From a virus, in IMG/VR virus record IMGVR_UViG_3300005337_000441, positions 124,001 through 188,000 of that record: a DNA stretch of 64,000 bases; one strand, 5' to 3'. Position numbers and translations under genes: made by a program. Below, in pieces: positions 50,537 through 59,218 of this stretch (positions are counted from its first letter, which is position 1; each line of letters begins with the position of its first letter). The notes beneath the pieces were generated by a model that worked only from the letters and a program-made list of their open reading frames with translations, was not told the origin of the DNA and did not search any database.

Positions 50537-52351
50537 ATGCGCATCAATTCCTCTCCAAGCGCTGGTTCGACCATCGTGGACAAGCTCAAGATCTACGAGG
50601 GTGGCACGGGCGCGGCAGATGCTGCGGCGGCTCGAACCGCGTTTGGCCTTGTGGCTTCGGCAGACTCCAACCAGGCCAACGGTCACGCCGGCCTGGACGG
50701 TAACGGTCTGCTGAGTGCCTCGGTGATCCCCGATGACGGGGCTGCGCCGATCAGCCTGCAAGGTCCCACGTCGGCGATCGTCAACCGGACGATCTCCTTC
50801 ACGATCACCAACTACGACATCTTCACGGCTTACAGCATCAGCGCCACGCTGGGCACGGTCGTGCAAGACAAGTCCACGCTGTACTACACCGCAGGCGCCA
50901 CGCCGGGTGCAGGCACGATCGTCATCAATGGTCGCACGGTGAACGTGACGGTGCAGGGTGTTCAGCCTGTGGCGCCCACGTTGTCTGGCAACGACAATGG
51001 TGGTACGTCCACCAACGTCGTGGTCAACGGCATGACGTCGGCGTTCGCGATGAATACGACGAGTGCCAACACGCACCTGAACAGTGACTGGCAACTCGCC
51101 TCGGACATCAACTTCACGACCATCGTTCAGCAATCGCTGGCCGATGCAACGAACAAGCTGGGCTGGACGGCTGGCAGTCTTGCGACTTCCACGACGTACT
51201 ACCTGCGTGCCCGTCACCGTGACAACACTGGCGCTGTCAGCGACTGGTCCAACACGGTGACCGTGACCACCAAGGCAACCTTCTACATCCAGACGGAAGA
51301 AGCACGTCTGGTTCCGGCCAATCCGAGCGGCAGCGTGACCCAATACGGTTTCACGGTGGCCATCGACGGTACGGGCCAACGTGTGGCTGTCAGTCACATG
51401 AACGGCGCTCAGACGAGCTGCGTGGTCTATGTCTTCGTTCGCAGCGGTTCGACCTGGACGCTGGAGCAAACGCTCACCGACGCACAGAACAACTTCGGTC
51501 AAAAGGGCATCTCGATGACCTCGGCCGGTGACAAGCTGTTGGCTGCCGGTACGTCGCAGTGCTACCTCTATACGCGTTCGGGTTCCACCTGGACGAAACA
51601 AGGGGCAATCTCCCAGTGGACGGGTTACTACTTCGACACCTGCTGCATCTCGCCGGATGGCACGCGCGCGGCGATCACCGCACACGTGGACGTGTCGCCG
51701 TTCGACGGCTCGACACGAACCTATACGGTGGGTGCGACGTCGCTGACCTTCGAAGCGACGCTGACCAATCCGCAAAACACGACCAACAGCTGGTACGGTA
51801 TCGAGCTCTCGATGAGCACGGACGCCACGTACCTGTTGAGCAAGGTGGGTAACAGCGCTTCCGGAGGCACGGTGGGCGCAAACGTCTTCCTGCGCACCGG
51901 CACGTCCTGGGCACATCAGCAGTACCTGGACTTCGGCCAGGCTAGTGACTCGGGTTCGGGCTCCGCAGCACTGAACGGCACGGGCGACCGTGCGGTGGTT
52001 GTGGTGAAGTCGGGTGCCAGCACTTACGCTGTCGTGGTGTGGAAACGCACCAACACCACCTGGGCGCAAGAACAAACGCTCATCAGCAACGCATCTGTCG
52101 GTACGTCGAAAGTGCGGATCAATTCCGCGGGCGATGAGATCGCACACGCCACTGCCAACGGTGCTGCCATCTACACCCGAGCCAACACGACTTGGACACT
52201 CAGGACCACGTTGACCTACAGCGTCACTGCTGACAAGGCGATCACGGCTCTGGCACTGTCCGCTGACGGTACCCGTCTGATCAACTCGAACTACACGGCC
52301 ACTGTCAACGCTGTCTCTTCGGCGGGTGTTGCCTACATCCACACTTCCTGA
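50537..52351 (+). CDS. Receptor-binding-type tail protein: FnIII domain plus FG-GAP-like beta-propeller
   Basis: The head module (MRINSSPSAGSTIVDKLKIY) is almost the same as in the paralog at 53077. Then come an Ig-like domain (~75-145), a fibronectin III-like domain (~150-250; TTYYLRARHRDNTGAVSDW) and a propeller of about six to seven blades (~255-604), with units such as AVYVYVR.GSTW.LEQ and SPDGTR..I. The blades resemble FG-GAP/integrin-type repeats. Beta-propellers commonly bind glycans or proteins, so host recognition is likely but inferred. Confidence 0.68.
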   Translation: MRINSSPSAGSTIVDKLKIYEGGTGAADAAAARTAFGLVASADSNQANGHAGLDGNGLLSASVIPDDGAAPISLQGPTSAIVNRTISFTITNYDIFTAYSISATLGTVVQDKSTLYYTAGATPGAGTIVINGRTVNVTVQGVQPVAPTLSGNDNGGTSTNVVVNGMTSAFAMNTTSANTHLNSDWQLASDINFTTIVQQSLADATNKLGWTAGSLATSTTYYLRARHRDNTGAVSDWSNTVTVTTKATFYIQTEEARLVPANPSGSVTQYGFTVAIDGTGQRVAVSHMNGAQTSCVVYVFVRSGSTWTLEQTLTDAQNNFGQKGISMTSAGDKLLAAGTSQCYLYTRSGSTWTKQGAISQWTGYYFDTCCISPDGTRAAITAHVDVSPFDGSTRTYTVGATSLTFEATLTNPQNTTNSWYGIELSMSTDATYLLSKVGNSASGGTVGANVFLRTGTSWAHQQYLDFGQASDSGSGSAALNGTGDRAVVVVKSGASTYAVVVWKRTNTTWAQEQTLISNASVGTSKVRINSAGDEIAHATANGAAIYTRANTTWTLRTTLTYSVTADKAITALALSADGTRLINSNYTATVNAVSSAGVAYIHTS

Positions 52352-52380
52352 TCACTTTTCCCCTCACAAGGAATTTTCCC

Positions 52381-52998
52381 ATGTCCGATGCAAACGACAA
52401 GATCTACGCCCGCGTTGTCGACGACGAAGTCGCCGAGTACCCGGTGCTGCCCCTGCACATCACCAACCGCGGCCATCCCCTGGACTGGTATGTCGAGGTG
52501 ACCTTCGACAAGAAGCCCGACGTGCCCGAGTTCCACTGGCTCCAGGAAACCCTGACGGTCTCTCGCAGCCTGTCCACCGGTCAACTGCGCGTGCGCGCCA
52601 GCTACACGGTCGTGCCCGAGACGCTGGCCGCTCTGCTCAACACCCTGCGCCTGCCGGGTGAGACGCCGGGCACGCTCAGCGACACGCCCATGTCCATCGC
52701 CGACGTGCCGCCGGCCAAGGTCCAGCGCATCGCGCATCTCGCCACGTACTACGCGGACGAGAAGCTCCACGCCTGGGTGCAGACCCGCAACTACGACAGC
52801 ATCACGTCGGCCGCCTCCTATCGCGGCTCGTCGGTGGGCAACTTCAACGCCGAAGGCACCCGTGCTTTCGAAGTGCGTGACCAGACCTGGCAAGCGCTGT
52901 ACGACTATCTGGGCAAGGTCATGACCGCGCAGCTGCCGGTGCCGATCCGCCTGGAAGACATCGACGCGATCCTGCCGCCGATGACCTGGGCGTCCTGA
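52381..52998 (+). CDS. Fibre-assembly/chaperone-like protein, 205 aa
   Basis: The N-terminal half (DKIYARVVDDEVAEYPVLPL) and C-terminal half (RAFEVRDQTWQALYDYLGKV) resemble tail-fibre assembly proteins with a DUF4376-like end (weak, by eye). It lies between the two propeller-protein genes, as expected for a dedicated chaperone. Very GC-rich codons, like highly expressed late genes here. Ends in MTWAS, again near a Trp. A hairpin terminator follows. Confidence 0.6.
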   Translation: MSDANDKIYARVVDDEVAEYPVLPLHITNRGHPLDWYVEVTFDKKPDVPEFHWLQETLTVSRSLSTGQLRVRASYTVVPETLAALLNTLRLPGETPGTLSDTPMSIADVPPAKVQRIAHLATYYADEKLHAWVQTRNYDSITSAASYRGSSVGNFNAEGTRAFEVRDQTWQALYDYLGKVMTAQLPVPIRLEDIDAILPPMTWAS

Positions 52999-53011
52999 CC
53001 CACACCTCAAC

Positions 53012-53043
53012 GTGCCCAGGACTCTGAGAAGAGTCCTGGGTGC
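53012..53043 (+). terminator. Hairpin between propeller genes
   Basis: GCCCAGGACTC / GAGTCCTGGG(T)GC stem, six-base loop; weak T content downstream (TTTGTCTG). Confidence 0.68.
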
Positions 53044-53076
53044 TTTGTCTGATACCTCGTTTTCCGGAGTTCCTAC

Positions 53077-55059
53077 ATGCCACGTACGAACAGTTCTCCG
53101 AGCGCGGGCAGCACTGTGGTCGACAAGCTCAAGTCCTACGAAGGTGGGACGGGCCAGACGACCGCGAGCGCAGCTCTTGCCGCTCTTGGAGGTGTGCCTG
53201 CCTCCAGCATCAACCAAGCCAACGGTGTGGCCGGTCTCGATGCGAACCAAAAGCTCTCGGCAGCCGTGCTGCCCGCAGACAACATCAGTGTCGTGAGCGC
53301 ACAAGGCCCGACGACTCTGGTCAAGGGTTTCGTGGGTTATTACACCATCACGAACTACGACGCGTTCGCCAACTATTCGCTCACGGCCATCTCTGGCACC
53401 GTGTCGCGTGCAGGTGCGCTGATCACGTACACGGCGCCGAGCTCTCCTGGTGCGGGTGGCTTCACCCTTGCTGGTCGCGCTTTCAACGTCACGGTCACGG
53501 ACTTCGCGCCTGTGACGCCGACGCTGGCCGCCACGGACACCGGCAACGGTGCAGGTACGGCGATGATCCGTGCTCAGGGTAACGCCTTCTCGATGCAAGG
53601 CAACTCGGACACGCACCTGAACACCGACTGGCAAGTGGCCAGCGACGCCAACTTCAGCAGCATCGTGCTGCAATCGCTGGCGGATGCGTCCAACAAGACG
53701 GCCTGGAACGCTACGCCGGTGAACCTGTCGACGACGTACTACGTGCGTTGCCGTTATCGTTCGAGTGGCAACTTCGTCAGCCAGTGGTCCAACACCGTCA
53801 CGGTCACGACCAAGGCTGCGTACAACATCAACACCGAGATCTCGGCGTTCTCCAGCCCCAGTCCCGTGGCACAAGAGCAGTTCGGTGTCGGTTGTTCGCT
53901 GTCTGGCGACGGCAACCGTCTGGCGGTCGGTTCGATGGACGGCAACAATAACATCGGTGCGGTCTACGTCTACGTGCGCAATGGCTCGACCTGGTCACTG
54001 GAACAAAAGATCTCCAGTCCCTACAGCCCTGCAAGCAACTGGTTCGGTTTCTCCACGGCGCTGGATGACACCGGCACCCGCATGATGGTGGGTGTGCCGT
54101 ATGGCAAGGTCAATTCGGGCGGCTACAACACAGGCGGCAACGTTCTCGTGTACCTGCGTACCGGTAGCACCTGGGCGCTGGAAGCCACGCTGCAGGTGAC
54201 CAACTTTGGCGGTCTGGAGACTTTCAACCAGGCCCTGGGTTGGTGTGTGGCGTGCGATTCCGACGCCACGCGAATCATCGCTGGCTCTCCGCTCGCCTAT
54301 ATCGACAGTTCGAACTCTGTCGGAGGATTCTATATCTTCAAACGCACGGGTACCAGCTGGGCCGTGGAGAAGCAAAAGTTCTCCGACACCGCCCAGGCTA
54401 ATTCTCAATTCGGCAACGCAGTGACCATCAGTCCCGATGGTTCTCGGGTTGCGGTGGGATGTCCTCGCTACGGCACGGACCATGGTTCGGTGTGTATCTA
54501 CGTGCGCTCCGGAACCAGCTGGGCTCAGGAAGGCAGTACCATCATCGGGAGCACTGCCAACACCGCCATCGGTACGTCGGTGAGGATCGACTCCACGGGC
54601 ACGCGCCTGATCATCGGTGGTCCGTACTACCCCACCGGAAGCGCTGGCGGTGTGGCATACATCTACCTGCGCACCGGCAGCGCCTGGGCGCTGGAAGCCA
54701 CGCTGACTTACAACCCCTCTGGAACGGGTGCCCTGTTTGGCAAACGGGTGCACATCAACGCCGCTGGCAACAAAGCCTACATCGTCAGCGAGAACGTCGT
54801 GAACGCGCGAGTGAGCGGTACCATTTCGGTGTACACCCGCTCTGGCACCACGTGGAGTTTTAGCTACAAGTTCACGCCCGCCTCCCCGGCCGGCAACGAC
54901 ATCATCTCCAACTTTGGCGGTATTGCCAACTCCAACGGCACGGATGCTTTTTCCGTCAACAAAGATGAAAACACCCTCGCCATTGGCAGCTATGCTTCCA
55001 CTGCGGGCAACAACACCATCGCCAACTGCGGCAAGGTCAACGTCTTCGTGGCGACCTGA
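53077..55059 (+). CDS. Receptor-binding-type tail protein, propeller paralog 2
   Basis: A 660-residue paralog of the product at 50537: the same head module (MPRTNSSPSAGSTVVDKLKS, EGGTG), Ig-like domain, FnIII-like domain (TYYVRCRYRSSGNFVSQWSN) and a longer propeller with units like LAVGSMDGNNNIGAVYVYVR, MMVGVPYG and VAVGCPRYGTDHGSVCIYVR. The head is well conserved while the propeller surfaces differ, as expected for receptor-range diversification. No catalytic motif seen. Ribosome site CCGGAG. Confidence 0.68.
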   Translation: MPRTNSSPSAGSTVVDKLKSYEGGTGQTTASAALAALGGVPASSINQANGVAGLDANQKLSAAVLPADNISVVSAQGPTTLVKGFVGYYTITNYDAFANYSLTAISGTVSRAGALITYTAPSSPGAGGFTLAGRAFNVTVTDFAPVTPTLAATDTGNGAGTAMIRAQGNAFSMQGNSDTHLNTDWQVASDANFSSIVLQSLADASNKTAWNATPVNLSTTYYVRCRYRSSGNFVSQWSNTVTVTTKAAYNINTEISAFSSPSPVAQEQFGVGCSLSGDGNRLAVGSMDGNNNIGAVYVYVRNGSTWSLEQKISSPYSPASNWFGFSTALDDTGTRMMVGVPYGKVNSGGYNTGGNVLVYLRTGSTWALEATLQVTNFGGLETFNQALGWCVACDSDATRIIAGSPLAYIDSSNSVGGFYIFKRTGTSWAVEKQKFSDTAQANSQFGNAVTISPDGSRVAVGCPRYGTDHGSVCIYVRSGTSWAQEGSTIIGSTANTAIGTSVRIDSTGTRLIIGGPYYPTGSAGGVAYIYLRTGSAWALEATLTYNPSGTGALFGKRVHINAAGNKAYIVSENVVNARVSGTISVYTRSGTTWSFSYKFTPASPAGNDIISNFGGIANSNGTDAFSVNKDENTLAIGSYASTAGNNTIANCGKVNVFVAT

Positions 55060-55091
55060 TCTGACACCATCCAGACAACAAGGAACTCAAC

Positions 55092-55493
55092 ATGGATGAA
55101 ACTCAAAATCAACCTTCGGGTCAACCTCCCGCCCACAAGAAGCGCCGCTGGCGTGAGAAGGGCAAGCTGAAGCCGCGCTTTCGCTTCACCTTCATCTGGA
55201 TCATCGGTCTCATCGTCCTGCTGGGTTCCCTGGCCACGGACCCTGACACCGGCCTGATCCGCTCGCTGCCGTTCGGCGCTGGCACGGTCGCGACCTTCGT
55301 GATCATGACCCGTGCCATCTGGTACATCTCGCTGCTGCACTTCGCCCGCAAGGGTCTCATGGACTACTTCGATCTCGAAGAAGCCTGGGAGATCTGCAAG
55401 AACGATCCGAAGGCTGCGGGCCTGTACAGCATCGGTGCGGGCCTGTACACGATCGGCATGGCGATTGCCATCTGGGCGGCGGTGACGCACTAG
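55092..55493 (+). CDS. Holin-like membrane protein, 133 aa
   Basis: A very basic N-terminus (KKRRWREKGKLKPRFRF at ~16-32) precedes three hydrophobic segments (~33-48 FTFIWIIGLIVLLGSL, ~62-84, ~108-131). The next gene is a signal-peptide lytic transglycosylase, so a holin or membrane protein for lysis is likely. Sequence similarity to a named holin family is not evident. Ribosome site AAGGAA. Confidence 0.6.
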   Translation: MDETQNQPSGQPPAHKKRRWREKGKLKPRFRFTFIWIIGLIVLLGSLATDPDTGLIRSLPFGAGTVATFVIMTRAIWYISLLHFARKGLMDYFDLEEAWEICKNDPKAAGLYSIGAGLYTIGMAIAIWAAVTH

Positions 55494-55499
55494 CGTGAC

Positions 55500-55536
55500 G
55501 AGGAGGGGAGAGTGGTGGCTCTCCCCTTCATCCATC
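55500..55536 (+). promoter_or_regulatory. Leader hairpin of the endolysin gene containing its Shine-Dalgarno region
   Basis: GAGGAGGGGAGAG is followed by a loop and CTCTCCCC. GGGGAGAG/CTCTCCCC form an eight-bp stem just downstream of AGGAGG. The linear spacing from AGGAGG to ATG is ~30 bases, too long, but folding the hairpin would leave about ten bases. It might instead be a terminator of the holin unit. Confidence 0.5.
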
Positions 55537-56274
55537 ATGAAGAAGTACCTCACCATCGTCTTGCTGTGCGTCCTGAGTCTCTTCGTGAGCCAGGTTCAAG
55601 CACAAAACCCCAAGACCTACATCCCGAAAAACGCTATCACCCTGTTGCCTACGCTCAAGGGTGAAGTGAACAACGCATTTCCGAATACCACCATTCCTCA
55701 ATACTTCGGTGCGCTGATCGAGCACGAGAGCTGCATTTCGCTGACCCACTCCAGGTGCTGGTCTTCGACCTCCGCTCTTGACACACCCAGAGAGTTGGGA
55801 ATCGGACTCGGTCAAATCACCAAGGCTTACAACACCGACGGGAGCATACGCTTTGACTCCCTGTCAGACTTACGACGAGCGCACATGGCGGAACTCCAGG
55901 AACTGTCCTGGGACAACGTTCGCCAGCGCCCCGATCTTCAGATGCGCGCCATCATTCTCATGACCGCTGACAACCGCAAGACCTTCTGGCAAGTCAAGCA
56001 GGAGATCGAGAATGCCAAGATGGCCGACGCTGCCTACAACGCAGGTCCTTCGCGTATCGCCAAGAAACGACTGCAATGTTCACTCAGCAAGGGGTGTGAT
56101 CCCCAGATCTGGGATGACAACGTCGAGAACATCAACGTCACCGGAACAAAGGTTCTCTACGGGAACCGCACGGCGCACGACATCATGACGCATCACGTCA
56201 GCGATGTTTGGATGCGCATGGACAAGTACAAGCCCTACCTGGGCAGTACTGTCCGACTTGGGCAAAACCCATAA
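55537..56274 (+). CDS. Exported lytic transglycosylase (SLT domain), probable endolysin
   Basis: Start at MKKYLTIVLLCVLSLF, a textbook signal peptide ending near VQAQ; the longer frame has no ribosome site. The mature protein has an SLT pattern: ALIEHESC (catalytic Glu E64), RELGIGLGQIT in place of GALGLMQ, and AAYNAGPSRIA near 170. It cleaves the peptidoglycan glycan strands. In phiKZ a related transglycosylase (gp144) serves as endolysin (family knowledge). Export via Sec would allow lysis without a classical holin. Confidence 0.8.
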   Translation: MKKYLTIVLLCVLSLFVSQVQAQNPKTYIPKNAITLLPTLKGEVNNAFPNTTIPQYFGALIEHESCISLTHSRCWSSTSALDTPRELGIGLGQITKAYNTDGSIRFDSLSDLRRAHMAELQELSWDNVRQRPDLQMRAIILMTADNRKTFWQVKQEIENAKMADAAYNAGPSRIAKKRLQCSLSKGCDPQIWDDNVENINVTGTKVLYGNRTAHDIMTHHVSDVWMRMDKYKPYLGSTVRLGQNP

Positions 56275-56280
56275 GCAACG

Positions 56281-56322
56281 GCGGGAGCAGGGGAAACCCT
56301 AGCTCCCGCTTTTGCCGTCTGA
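56281..56322 (+). terminator. Terminator with TTTGCCGTCT element
   Basis: GCGGGAGC..GGG / CCC..GCTCCCGC stem, then TTTT and GCCGTCTG: the shared element with one base changed. Confidence 0.82.
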
Positions 56323-56392
56323 TGAAAAAATTTTCACTCTGAGCCATCGTTTGAATAGGGACGAGGGGAAGACTTTCAACCCTCCTCTCGGA

Positions 56393-56402
56393 CACATATA
56401 CT
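56393..56402 (+). promoter_or_regulatory. ACATATACT box before the thymidylate operon
   Basis: CACATATACT, identical to the boxes at 912 and 15840, only 16 bases before the ATG; CGGAG follows as ribosome site. It implies early/middle timing for the nucleotide genes. Confidence 0.48.
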
Positions 56403-56418
56403 TCTCTCGGAGACACCC

Positions 56419-56850
56419 ATGTACAGTCACAGACTGGGTCTTCCGCATGAGTATGGAAGTTATTATAGAGATGGCATAAGGTATGGCTTAGGGCCAAGTG
56501 TCATCTTTGTTTTTGGCTCCAATCTCCTGGGAATTCATGGCAACGGTGCTGCCAAGATCGCTCTGGACGAGTACGCTGCCATTCGGGGTCAGGGTGAAGG
56601 CCTGCAAGGCCGCTCCTACGGGATCCCAACGCGCGTGCGTCCGTATCAGAGCTTGCTGCTCGGGGAGATCCGCAAGCACGTGGATCGCTTCGCGATGGCG
56701 GTGCAGCAAAACCCTCACTTGTACTTCTTTGTGACAGCAATAGGCACTGGCCATGCTGGTTACAAGGACGAGGACATCGCACCGATGTTTCGCGGTATTC
56801 CCCGGTGCTGGTTCAACGAGAGATGGATTCCCTATCTCGAAGGTCGATAA
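56419..56850 (+). CDS. Macro-like protein (A1S_2505 family-type), 143 aa
   Basis: VIFVFGSNLLGIHGNGAAKIAL, YGIPTRVRPYQSLLLGEIRK and FFVTAIGTGHAGYKDEDIAPMF match the A1S_2505-type phage and bacterial proteins that resemble macro domains (ligand pocket in GSNL.G.HG.GAA). Function in phages is not established; nucleotide or ADP-ribose-related binding is suggested by the fold. It is the first gene of the thymidylate operon and has its own promoter box. Confidence 0.75.
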   Translation: MYSHRLGLPHEYGSYYRDGIRYGLGPSVIFVFGSNLLGIHGNGAAKIALDEYAAIRGQGEGLQGRSYGIPTRVRPYQSLLLGEIRKHVDRFAMAVQQNPHLYFFVTAIGTGHAGYKDEDIAPMFRGIPRCWFNERWIPYLEGR

Positions 56851-56874
56851 CTACAAATCTGGAGCAGATCAAGA

Positions 56875-57621
56875 ATGACGAGTGGTACCGAGGCCCAGCG
56901 GGGCAAATTCATTGTCCTGGAAGGTCCGGACTTCTGTGGGAAAACCACCCACACTGACCTTCTTGCCGCTGAGCTCACGCAGATGAACGTCGACTTCGTT
57001 CGTGTTCGGGAGCCGGGTGGCACCGACATGGGCGAGATCGTCCGAAACATCCTCAAGGGCGACAAGTCCTTGGTGGACAACGCTGAGCTGCTGCTCTTTG
57101 CAGCAGCTCGTGCTCAAATCGTGCAGACCGTGATCGAGCCAGCATTGGCTGCGGGCAAGTGGGTGATCGCTGATCGCTTCTTGCCCTCCACGATCGCTAT
57201 GCAGTACTACGCCCGCGGTCATGCCGAGCGCCTGTCTGTGGAAGGTGTGAAGACGCTGACGGACATGATGGTGCAACCTGCATCGTTTCGGCATCCGGTG
57301 ATTCCGGATCTGACGGTCTTCCTGATGCCCGACGAAGAGATCCTGGAAGCGCGTGCTGCCAAGCGCCGTGAAGGCCTGGATCGTCTCGAAGACGACTTCG
57401 ACTTCGTCACCCGTGTGCGCCAAGGCTACCGGTTGCTGACATGCAACCAGGCCCTCGTCAACGGGGAGAGCAACGGCTCGTGCCACTACTACGGCATCCA
57501 CTACAGCAAGCGCAAGGAAGTCATCTTGCAAACGGTTGAACAAGACCCTCAGGAAATCTTCAAGAGGATCTGCCTATCTGTTGCTCGCATGGTCCACGAC
57601 AGTGAAAGGGTGACCCAATGA
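56875..57621 (+). CDS. tmk: Thymidylate kinase
   Basis: dTMP kinase phosphorylates dTMP to dTDP. P-loop GPDFCGKTT at 17-25, REPGGT at 45-50 (substrate and ATP contacts), and DRFLPST at 100-106. The C-terminal part carries the usual long LID region. It is 248 residues (bacterial enzymes are ~210; the extension is in the C-terminal half). The stop overlaps the next start (ATGA). Together with ThyA and DHFR it secures dTTP for phage DNA synthesis. Confidence 0.88.
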   Translation: MTSGTEAQRGKFIVLEGPDFCGKTTHTDLLAAELTQMNVDFVRVREPGGTDMGEIVRNILKGDKSLVDNAELLLFAAARAQIVQTVIEPALAAGKWVIADRFLPSTIAMQYYARGHAERLSVEGVKTLTDMMVQPASFRHPVIPDLTVFLMPDEEILEARAAKRREGLDRLEDDFDFVTRVRQGYRLLTCNQALVNGESNGSCHYYGIHYSKRKEVILQTVEQDPQEIFKRICLSVARMVHDSERVTQ

Positions 57622-58082
57622 TCCGGATCCATCAGGTCTGGCCTTTCTTCCCGCTCAACGAAGAGATGGACAAAGGAGCTGGTAACGCGCTCCTGCTGCG
57701 TCGCGAAGAAGTCTACGCGATGTTCCAGAAGTTCAGTGAGACCATCGACGTCACTCGTGAAGACGGTGGTACCAAGCGTGAAGACGCGGAGAAGCTGCGC
57801 GCCTCGGCCAACTATGTCATGTACATGTTGGACCCGATGGCCATCTGCGCCAAGGCCCTGATCGACCTGACCTTGGATCTGGCCAATCGCCCCAAGCGAA
57901 CCGTCATCGTGCTCTGTCGGTTCTCTCTCAATGACTTCATGAACCCCGAAGTCAGCGATGCCATTCAGCATCTGCTGCGCATCTTCGGTGAAAACGAGAT
58001 CCAGTACTGCGACCGTTTCCACCAGCTTCTGGGTTTCCTGGAAGAGCGTCAACCTCAAAAAACTCAAGAAGCTCCAACATGA
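57618..58082 (+). CDS. Hypothetical protein in thymidylate operon, 154 aa
   Basis: Overlaps both flanking genes by four bases (ATGA on each side), so it is firmly part of the tmk-thyA unit. Mostly helical: RREEVYAMFQKFSETIDV, YVMYMLDPMAICAKALIDL. No nucleotide-binding motif. It could be a regulator or subunit for one of its neighbours; no family recognised. Confidence 0.65.
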   Translation: MIRIHQVWPFFPLNEEMDKGAGNALLLRREEVYAMFQKFSETIDVTREDGGTKREDAEKLRASANYVMYMLDPMAICAKALIDLTLDLANRPKRTVIVLCRFSLNDFMNPEVSDAIQHLLRIFGENEIQYCDRFHQLLGFLEERQPQKTQEAPT

Positions 58083-59218
58083 CACAAGTTGTCCACGCAC
58101 AATACGAACGCATGCTCGGCCGCGTCTTCCGTGAAGGCCACGATCATGTCGACCGCACCGGCAAGGGCCGCCGCACGGTCTTCGGCTTCCAAGAACGCTT
58201 TGATGTCTCCGACGGCACCGTGCCGATCCCGACGTCGCGCCGTGCGCCCTACAAGGGTGCCATCGAAGAGATGATCTGGATCATCTCCGGCTCCACCTCC
58301 GAGAAGGACCTGCGCGAACGCGGCTGCCAGTTCTGGAGCCAGTGGGGTGTCAAGGAAGCCGACATCGACAAGTTCATCGACAAGTACATGGCCGCCGTCA
58401 TCGAGGGTCAGGGTCACCCGGACGAGTCCCGCCGGATGATCAAGGGCGCCATGATGGAGAAGTACCTCGACTCCATCGGCCCCATGTACGGCTTCAACTG
58501 GCGCGATGCACCTCGCAAGATGGAAGACGGTGAGCTCTGCCCGAATCCGTTCTGGCCCAAGGTGCCGTTGGACGAGCTGCCCTCGGACAAGGTGGCCAAG
58601 TACAAGGCTGAATACGAGGAACTGGTCGCCGCCGAAGTGAAGGTGCCCGAGTTCGCCGAGTTCGCCAGCAACCGCTACTACCGCACCTGTGACCAGTTCA
58701 ACGAAGTGCTGCGCAATCTGCGGGCTCGTCCCTTCAGCGCACGCCATGTCGTGAATGCCTGGATTCCGCAATACGTGCCTTTCGAGGACCTGGACGTCGC
58801 TGAGAACGTCCTGCTGGGCCGCGGCAGCCTGTCGGTGTGCCATGCGATGTTCCAGTTCAACGTCACGCCGCCCAAGGAAGAAGGTGGCAAGAACCGCCTG
58901 TCGCTGCTGATGTACCAGCGCAGCGTCGACACGGCCATTGGTGCAGTGTCCAACATCACGCAGTACGCGGTGCTCCTGCACCTCGTGGCGCACTGTCTGG
59001 AGATGGATCCGATGGACTTCATCTACACCACCGGCGACACCCACATCTACCTCAACCATCTGGCGGGTGTGGAAGAGCAGCTGAAGCGGGAAACCCACCC
59101 CGCTCCCAAGATCTGGATCAATCCGAACAAGAAGGACATCTTCCAGATCACCAGCGCCGACATCGAGATCCAGGGTTACCAACACTCTGGTGAACTGAAA
59201 TACGAGGTGGCACGGTGA
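58079..59218 (+). CDS. thyA: Thymidylate synthase
   Basis: ThyA converts dUMP to dTMP using methylenetetrahydrofolate. Signature segments: DRTGKGRRTVFGFQ (25-38), SIGPMYGFNWRD (132-143), CDQFNEVLRNLR (204-215), the catalytic loop LSVCHAMFQF with Cys254, QRSVDTAIG (280-288) and TGDTHIY (~319-325). At 379 residues it is ~100 longer than bacterial ThyA, from insertions at ~80-125 and ~150-200. Start overlaps the previous stop (ATGA); its stop overlaps the DHFR GTG start. Confidence 0.92.
   Translation: MTQVVHAQYERMLGRVFREGHDHVDRTGKGRRTVFGFQERFDVSDGTVPIPTSRRAPYKGAIEEMIWIISGSTSEKDLRERGCQFWSQWGVKEADIDKFIDKYMAAVIEGQGHPDESRRMIKGAMMEKYLDSIGPMYGFNWRDAPRKMEDGELCPNPFWPKVPLDELPSDKVAKYKAEYEELVAAEVKVPEFAEFASNRYYRTCDQFNEVLRNLRARPFSARHVVNAWIPQYVPFEDLDVAENVLLGRGSLSVCHAMFQFNVTPPKEEGGKNRLSLLMYQRSVDTAIGAVSNITQYAVLLHLVAHCLEMDPMDFIYTTGDTHIYLNHLAGVEEQLKRETHPAPKIWINPNKKDIFQITSADIEIQGYQHSGELKYEVAR

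Noticed and set aside
49160-52342. Very long minus-strand ORF (1060 codons) opposite the tail genes
   Set aside because: High-GC antisense frame with Arg/His/Asp-rich composition; the + strand has ribosome sites, domain structure and paralogs.
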